Made by a program: the position numbers and the translations under genes
DNA from: Thiomicrorhabdus sp. Milos-T2
Lineage (GTDB): Bacteria; Pseudomonadota; Gammaproteobacteria; Thiomicrospirales; Thiomicrospiraceae
Direction of reading: 5' to 3'
Length of the DNA: 64,000 nucleotides
NCBI RefSeq assembly: GCF_000702325.1
Contig: NZ_KL370892.1
Coordinates: forward strand, 62,001-126,000
Notes under the pieces: model-generated
Databases searched by the model: none
What the model was told of the DNA's origin: nothing
What the model saw: only the letters and a program-made list of their open reading frames with translations
In this document: positions 60,481 through 64,000 of the stretch, one piece after another
Numbering within the stretch: the stretch's first letter is position 1
Layout: the number at the start of each line of letters is the position of its first letter

Positions 60481-60898
60481 CCCAAATTTAAGTGCTTATA
60501 TTCAAGCCTATCAAAACCTTACACCCAAAAACCTGCCTGAACTCGGTGAGCTTTTAAGCGAACAGGTGTTTTTTAAAGACCCTTTTAATAAGGTTAAAGG
60601 TAAAGCGGCCACCTTAGCGATTTTTGAACATATGTTTGCCACCACACAAAGACCTCAGTTTAAAGTGATCAATGCCGCCATGCACCAAGACATTGGACTC
60701 CTCTATTGGCACTTTGATTTTGTCATGCCCTCTAACCAAAGCCAACAATCGATTCAAGGCATGAGTCGAGTTCGGTTTGATAAAAATGGGTTAGTCACTG
60801 AACATATCGATCACTGGGATGCTGGCGAACAGGTTTACAGCAAAGTGCCAATACTGGGTTGGTTAATTAAACAAGTGCAAAAAAGATTGTCGGCATGA
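60470..60898 (+). CDS. NTF2-like (SnoaL-type) protein
   Basis: This 142-residue protein has the nuclear transport factor 2 fold: SAYIQAYQNLTPKNLPELGE, FKDPFNKVKGKAATLAIFEH, and GMSRVRFDKNGLVTEHIDHW as the last strand. Such proteins are small ligand-binding or isomerase-type enzymes. It is co-transcribed with the SDR gene and nearly always sits in this type of cluster. Confidence 0.85.
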   Translation: MTDNPNLSAYIQAYQNLTPKNLPELGELLSEQVFFKDPFNKVKGKAATLAIFEHMFATTQRPQFKVINAAMHQDIGLLYWHFDFVMPSNQSQQSIQGMSRVRFDKNGLVTEHIDHWDAGEQVYSKVPILGWLIKQVQKRLSA

Positions 60899-60962
60899 TA
60901 AATTTTAGGCAAAAAATTCTAGTCAATAAATCATAACCCCTAAAACGCAGACTCTAAAAGCT

Positions 60963-62225
60963 ATGACCTCACAACCCATTTCAAAAGTCGTGTTAATTCG
61001 TTATGGTTGGTTAGGCTTTGCCTTAGCTATGCTGGGTATACCTCTGTATGTTTATCTACCCACTTATTACGCACAACAAAGTGCCTTAAGTTATTCCGCC
61101 GTAGGTGCAGCGCTATTATTAGCGCGTTCTTTAGATGTGATCACAGACCCATTAATTGGTTGGTGGAGTGACCGCTTACAAGCTAAAATTTCTCGTAGTT
61201 GGCAAATCGCTTTATCTAGCCTGGTGTTGGCCATTGGCGTATATCAACTTTGGTTACCAGACTTAAATACCTTAGGTATGGGCTATTTGTTTATTTGGAG
61301 TTTTATTACCTACCTTGCCTGGACATGGATGAGTATTCCCTACTTAGCTTTAGCGGCAGAAATCAGTCAAAACCACCATACCAAAACGCAACTCTCTGGT
61401 TCACGCGAAGGTTTTGCCATTGTAGGGGTCATTACGGTGTTATTGCTCCCCCTTTTAAGTGGCTTAAGCGCCCAAAGTTTCGACTTTTATAGCCTTTTAT
61501 TTATTCTGTTTTTAATCGTGCTATTTAGCGGCAGTCTTTGGCTTATTAATATTCCCACTCTACCCATCCAGAACAGCCAACCTATTGCACCCTGGATAAT
61601 TTTAAAAAACCTTAAACAAAATCATCCCCGCAGTTTTAGCATTATGCCTAGCTATTTTTTAAACAATTTAGCCAATTCACTTCCAGCCACTCTATTTTTA
61701 ATCTTTGTTTCAGACTATTTACAATTAGAGAGTCAAACGGGACTGTTTTTAATAACCTACTTTTTAGCAGGCCTGGTCGCTTTGCCGTTATGGATAAAAC
61801 TGGCTAAACGCATAGGTAAACAAACAACCTGGAAAATCTCTATGCTACTCGCAAGTGTCAGTTTTATTGGGGTATTTGGTTTACAGCCTGGAAACAGTAT
61901 CGGGTTTTTAATCGTAAGTATTCTCACCGGATTTAGCTTAGGCATAGACGTAGCTATGCCAGCGTCTATTCAGAGCGATATTACTCAAGAAGTTACTCAA
62001 AAAGACACCCAAGCAACAGGACTGTTATTTGGATTATGGGGCATGCTCACCAAATTAGCCCTTGCCTTAGCCGTTGGGCTGGCTTTTCCCATATTAGATT
62101 GGAGTGAAAGTATAGAACAACAAAGCACCGCTTTACTTTGGCTATATGCTGGATTGCCAATTCTGCTAAAACTGATGGCTTGGAAATTACTACCTCCTCA
62201 AAAATCGAATGAAAAATCAATTTAA
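60963..62225 (+). CDS. MFS transporter (MelB/GPH-like)
   Basis: This 420-residue protein has twelve membrane helices and the GPH-type signature ARSLDVITDPLIGWWSDRLQ, with a second half-repeat around LAGLVALPLWIKLAKRIGKQ. Members of this branch in photolyase-linked clusters have no assigned substrate; export of a lipid or small molecule is possible. It follows the SDR-NTF2 pair. Confidence 0.88.
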   Translation: MTSQPISKVVLIRYGWLGFALAMLGIPLYVYLPTYYAQQSALSYSAVGAALLLARSLDVITDPLIGWWSDRLQAKISRSWQIALSSLVLAIGVYQLWLPDLNTLGMGYLFIWSFITYLAWTWMSIPYLALAAEISQNHHTKTQLSGSREGFAIVGVITVLLLPLLSGLSAQSFDFYSLLFILFLIVLFSGSLWLINIPTLPIQNSQPIAPWIILKNLKQNHPRSFSIMPSYFLNNLANSLPATLFLIFVSDYLQLESQTGLFLITYFLAGLVALPLWIKLAKRIGKQTTWKISMLLASVSFIGVFGLQPGNSIGFLIVSILTGFSLGIDVAMPASIQSDITQEVTQKDTQATGLLFGLWGMLTKLALALAVGLAFPILDWSESIEQQSTALLWLYAGLPILLKLMAWKLLPPQKSNEKSI

Positions 62226-62295
62226 GAAGTCACCAGGCCTGGTAGTTTGTTGAAATAACTTTGTTAATGAGGCATTCTATTTTAAGTTATTTGCC

Positions 62296-63285
62296 TTATT
62301 TAGAAGTTTTTGCATGAGAAAGTTCTTGATTAGGTAAGGCAACATATTGCATACCTTTATCTAATAAAAAACCGAGAAATTCATTGGCCATGACTGAGAG
62401 TTGCTTATTTTTGGGATAGACAATATTCCACTGTTTTTGAATAGGAAAATTCTCAACATCTAAAATTTCAAACTGATTATTAGGCTCACATACCTGTAAG
62501 GCATGCTGAGATACGCAAGCTATCCCTAGCTCCGCTGCCACACACTGTTTAATTGCTTCGTTAGAAGCTAAAACCATACGTTGATTGACTTTTAAGTCCG
62601 CCTTAGCAAGAGTACGTTCAACCGCATATCGAATTCCAGAGCCCTCTTCACGCATTAAAAATGGCTCTTTTGCTAAACGTTTAAGGCTCACTTTTTGCCC
62701 CACTAACGCATGATTTTTAGGCGCAATAATCACCAAAGGATTGGGAGCAAAAGGAGTAACATTTAAATCCAGTTCTTGCGGAGGAATTTGCCCCATAATA
62801 TAGAGATCGTCCAAGTTATTATTGATACGTTTTAAAATATTCTCTCGATTAACAATCTCAAGACCTAACTCTATATCCGGGTAAGCTTTACAAAACTGGC
62901 CTAAAACTAATGGCGCAAAATATTTAGCGGTTGAAATCACCGAAATTCTTAACCTACCGCGCTTCATCCCTCTAAATTCATCAAGCGTACTTTCTAGATT
63001 AGAAAGCTGATTAATGACATCACGACAACTGCTTGCCACCTCTTCACCGACTTCTGTAAGATGAATTTTGCGCCCTACTTGCTCATACAAAGGCATATCA
63101 ATCGCCTCAGCCAAACTCTTTACCTGAACAGAGATAGTGGGTTGGGTTAAAAACAGTTCTTCAGCGGTACGGGTAAAACTTAAATTTCGTGCTAAGGACT
63201 CAAAGATTTGAATTTGCCTTAATGAAGCGTGACGAATTAAAAAATTAGAACTGGCAGGATGATTTTCTAAAGTCGGTTCAGTCAT
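62296..63285 (-). CDS. LysR family regulator, CbbR-like
   Basis: This 329-residue protein has an N-terminal LysR helix-turn-helix (LRQIQIFESLARNLSFTRTA, EELFLTQPTISVQVKSLAEA) and an effector domain of CbbR type (RLRISVISTAKYFAPLVLGQ, LEIVNRENILKRINNNLDDL, YIMGQIPPQ, REEGSGIRYAVER, ASNEAIKQCVAAELGIACVS). CbbR controls Calvin-cycle genes in autotrophs. No cbb genes are in view, so the exact target is open. It converges with the MFS gene; an exact CCAGGCCTGG (62233) lies between. Confidence 0.82.
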   Translation of the reverse strand: MTEPTLENHPASSNFLIRHASLRQIQIFESLARNLSFTRTAEELFLTQPTISVQVKSLAEAIDMPLYEQVGRKIHLTEVGEEVASSCRDVINQLSNLESTLDEFRGMKRGRLRISVISTAKYFAPLVLGQFCKAYPDIELGLEIVNRENILKRINNNLDDLYIMGQIPPQELDLNVTPFAPNPLVIIAPKNHALVGQKVSLKRLAKEPFLMREEGSGIRYAVERTLAKADLKVNQRMVLASNEAIKQCVAAELGIACVSQHALQVCEPNNQFEILDVENFPIQKQWNIVYPKNKQLSVMANEFLGFLLDKGMQYVALPNQELSHAKTSK

Positions 63286-63471
63286 AAAAAGCCCTTAATT
63301 TAAAAATAAAAGTTTTTCACGATTAAAAATTGCGCAAAACTCTCAACAGGCTTCATCTTACCCAAAAAAAGACTTTAGGTCACACTCGATAAAACTAAAT
63401 TTAAATCAGACAAACCAACTTCATCGTGATGAATTCAAGTTCAAAATTCCCAATTGGGATATAAACAGATT

Positions 63472-64000
63472 TTAGAAAGGAAGCTTTAAATTTGAATCGA
63501 CTGCGAGAATTTTTTCACGAAATAAGGCTTTAATTCGATCCAAAGCGGCTTGGGTTTCCCCTTCAAATCGTAAGGTCACAATGGGTGAGGTATTGGATGG
63601 GCGAATCAAACCCCATCCATCTGCAAAATCGACCCGCAAACCATCTAAATCAAACACCTTGCCTTCTGTAAATTGGGTTAGTTCTTTAAACTTATTAAAA
63701 AATTGGTAATGCTCGCCTTCTGCAAAAGGCATGTCGAGTTCTGGGGTGTTGATGCCATTGGGTAAAGTTGCAAACAGATCGGCGGCTGTTTGCTCTGATT
63801 TCGCGACTATTTCACACATACGCGCACCCGTATAGATTCCGTCATCAAAACCAAACCAGCGCTCTTTCCAGAAAATGTGCCCTGAAACTTCACCCCCTAA
63901 AACGGCACCTGTTTCACGCATTTTGGCTTTCATAAAAGAGTGGCCAGTTTTCCAGATAGTGGCTTTACCACCAGCTTGCTCAATGATTTTTGGTAATAAA
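63472..64000 (-). CDS. Phosphomannomutase/phosphoglucomutase, C-terminal part
   Basis: The reading frame runs off the right edge, so only the C-terminal 175 or so residues are seen. KTGHSFMKAKMRETGAVLGG, GEVSGHIFWKERWFGFDDG (the sugar-binding G-E-x-S-G-H loop) and RPSNTSPIVTLRFEGE (phosphate-binding loop) are those of the AlgC/ManB family. It interconverts mannose-6- and mannose-1-phosphate (and the glucose pair), feeding manC. The start codon lies outside the window. Confidence 0.92.
   Translation of the reverse strand, partial: LLPKIIEQAGGKATIWKTGHSFMKAKMRETGAVLGGEVSGHIFWKERWFGFDDGIYTGARMCEIVAKSEQTAADLFATLPNGINTPELDMPFAEGEHYQFFNKFKELTQFTEGKVFDLDGLRVDFADGWGLIRPSNTSPIVTLRFEGETQAALDRIKALFREKILAVDSNLKLPF

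Larger units (their letters stand above)
4277..62242. repeat. Iterated 10-bp palindrome CCAGGCCTGG (16 exact copies)
   Basis: Exact copies start at 4277, 5862, 15346, 27293, 32558, 39649, 43372, 46834, 48291, 49158, 53931, 54348, 54812, 57883, 59919 and 62233. One-mismatch copies include 1773, 27061, 42825, 46672 and 61767. Fifteen of 16 are followed by T, ten preceded by A. Nine lie inside real genes (manC, ligase-like, hydrolase, blc, phrB three times, DUF1365, SDR), read mainly as Q-A-W or P-G-L. A chance expectation for 64 kb at about 40% GC is far below one. Confidence 0.9.

Noticed and set aside
4277-62242. CCAGGCCTGG as a rho-independent terminator
   Set aside because: Most copies lie inside genes and none has an attached T-run. 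The palindrome has no loop.

Overview
The window looks like chromosomal DNA of an AT-rich gammaproteobacterium. The best clues are a LysR regulator of CbbR type at 62.3-63.3 kb, which suggests a carbon-fixing chemolithoautotroph (a Thiomicrospira/Thiomicrorhabdus-like sulfur oxidiser would fit), and an overall gammaproteobacterial gene set. The taxonomic call is inference. I see no rRNA, tRNA or CRISPR array.

Region 1 (0-38 kb) is a capsule/exopolysaccharide locus related to colanic-acid clusters, heavily interrupted by accessory modules. Nucleotide-sugar genes are ugd, glmS, two galE, a UDP-glucuronate epimerase-like gene, gmd, fcl, gmm and manC; a phosphomannomutase lies at the far right edge. 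Assembly genes are the initiating transferase wcaJ, a flippase, a polymerase, several glycosyltransferases, two acyltransferases and a second ligase/polymerase-type protein (38.5-39.9 kb). Expected precursors are UDP-GlcA, UDP-Gal, probably UDP-GalA, GDP-Man and GDP-L-Fuc. Scattered among them are about a dozen toxin-antitoxin or related modules: two Fic systems, ORF6N and RhuM-Fic genes, MNT-HEPN, YefM-YoeB, a Phd-RelE pair with a frameshifted toxin, TacAT-like, DUF4160/DUF2442 proteins and two AAA/DUF4143 ATPases. Large gaps are filled with short hairpin repeats of at least four arm types that share GTCAT...ATCT ends. Three copies have landed in frame inside ugd and manC.

Region 2 (40-62 kb) looks like a light and photo-oxidative stress regulon: a LOV photoreceptor, a MerR/LitR-like regulator, a photolyase, a split photolyase-like pair, ferrochelatase, lipocalin, pdxH, a fatty-acid modification operon (FAD oxidoreductase, DUF1365, cyclopropane-synthase-like methyltransferase, DUF3833, chalcone-isomerase-like), an SDR/NTF2/MFS operon and several small proteins. 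Most intergenic regions here carry a shared TATACA/TGTACA-type motif, often as two copies 11 bp apart.

Region 3 (62.3-64 kb) holds the CbbR-like regulator and the C-terminal part of a phosphomannomutase/phosphoglucomutase that runs off the window.

Two genome-scale signals stand out. The 10-bp palindrome CCAGGCCTGG occurs 16 times exactly, in coding and non-coding DNA, and is dense in region 2 but almost absent from the polysaccharide core. The hairpin repeats show the opposite distribution. Together they suggest a native backbone with an acquired, repeat-colonised polysaccharide/toxin island.
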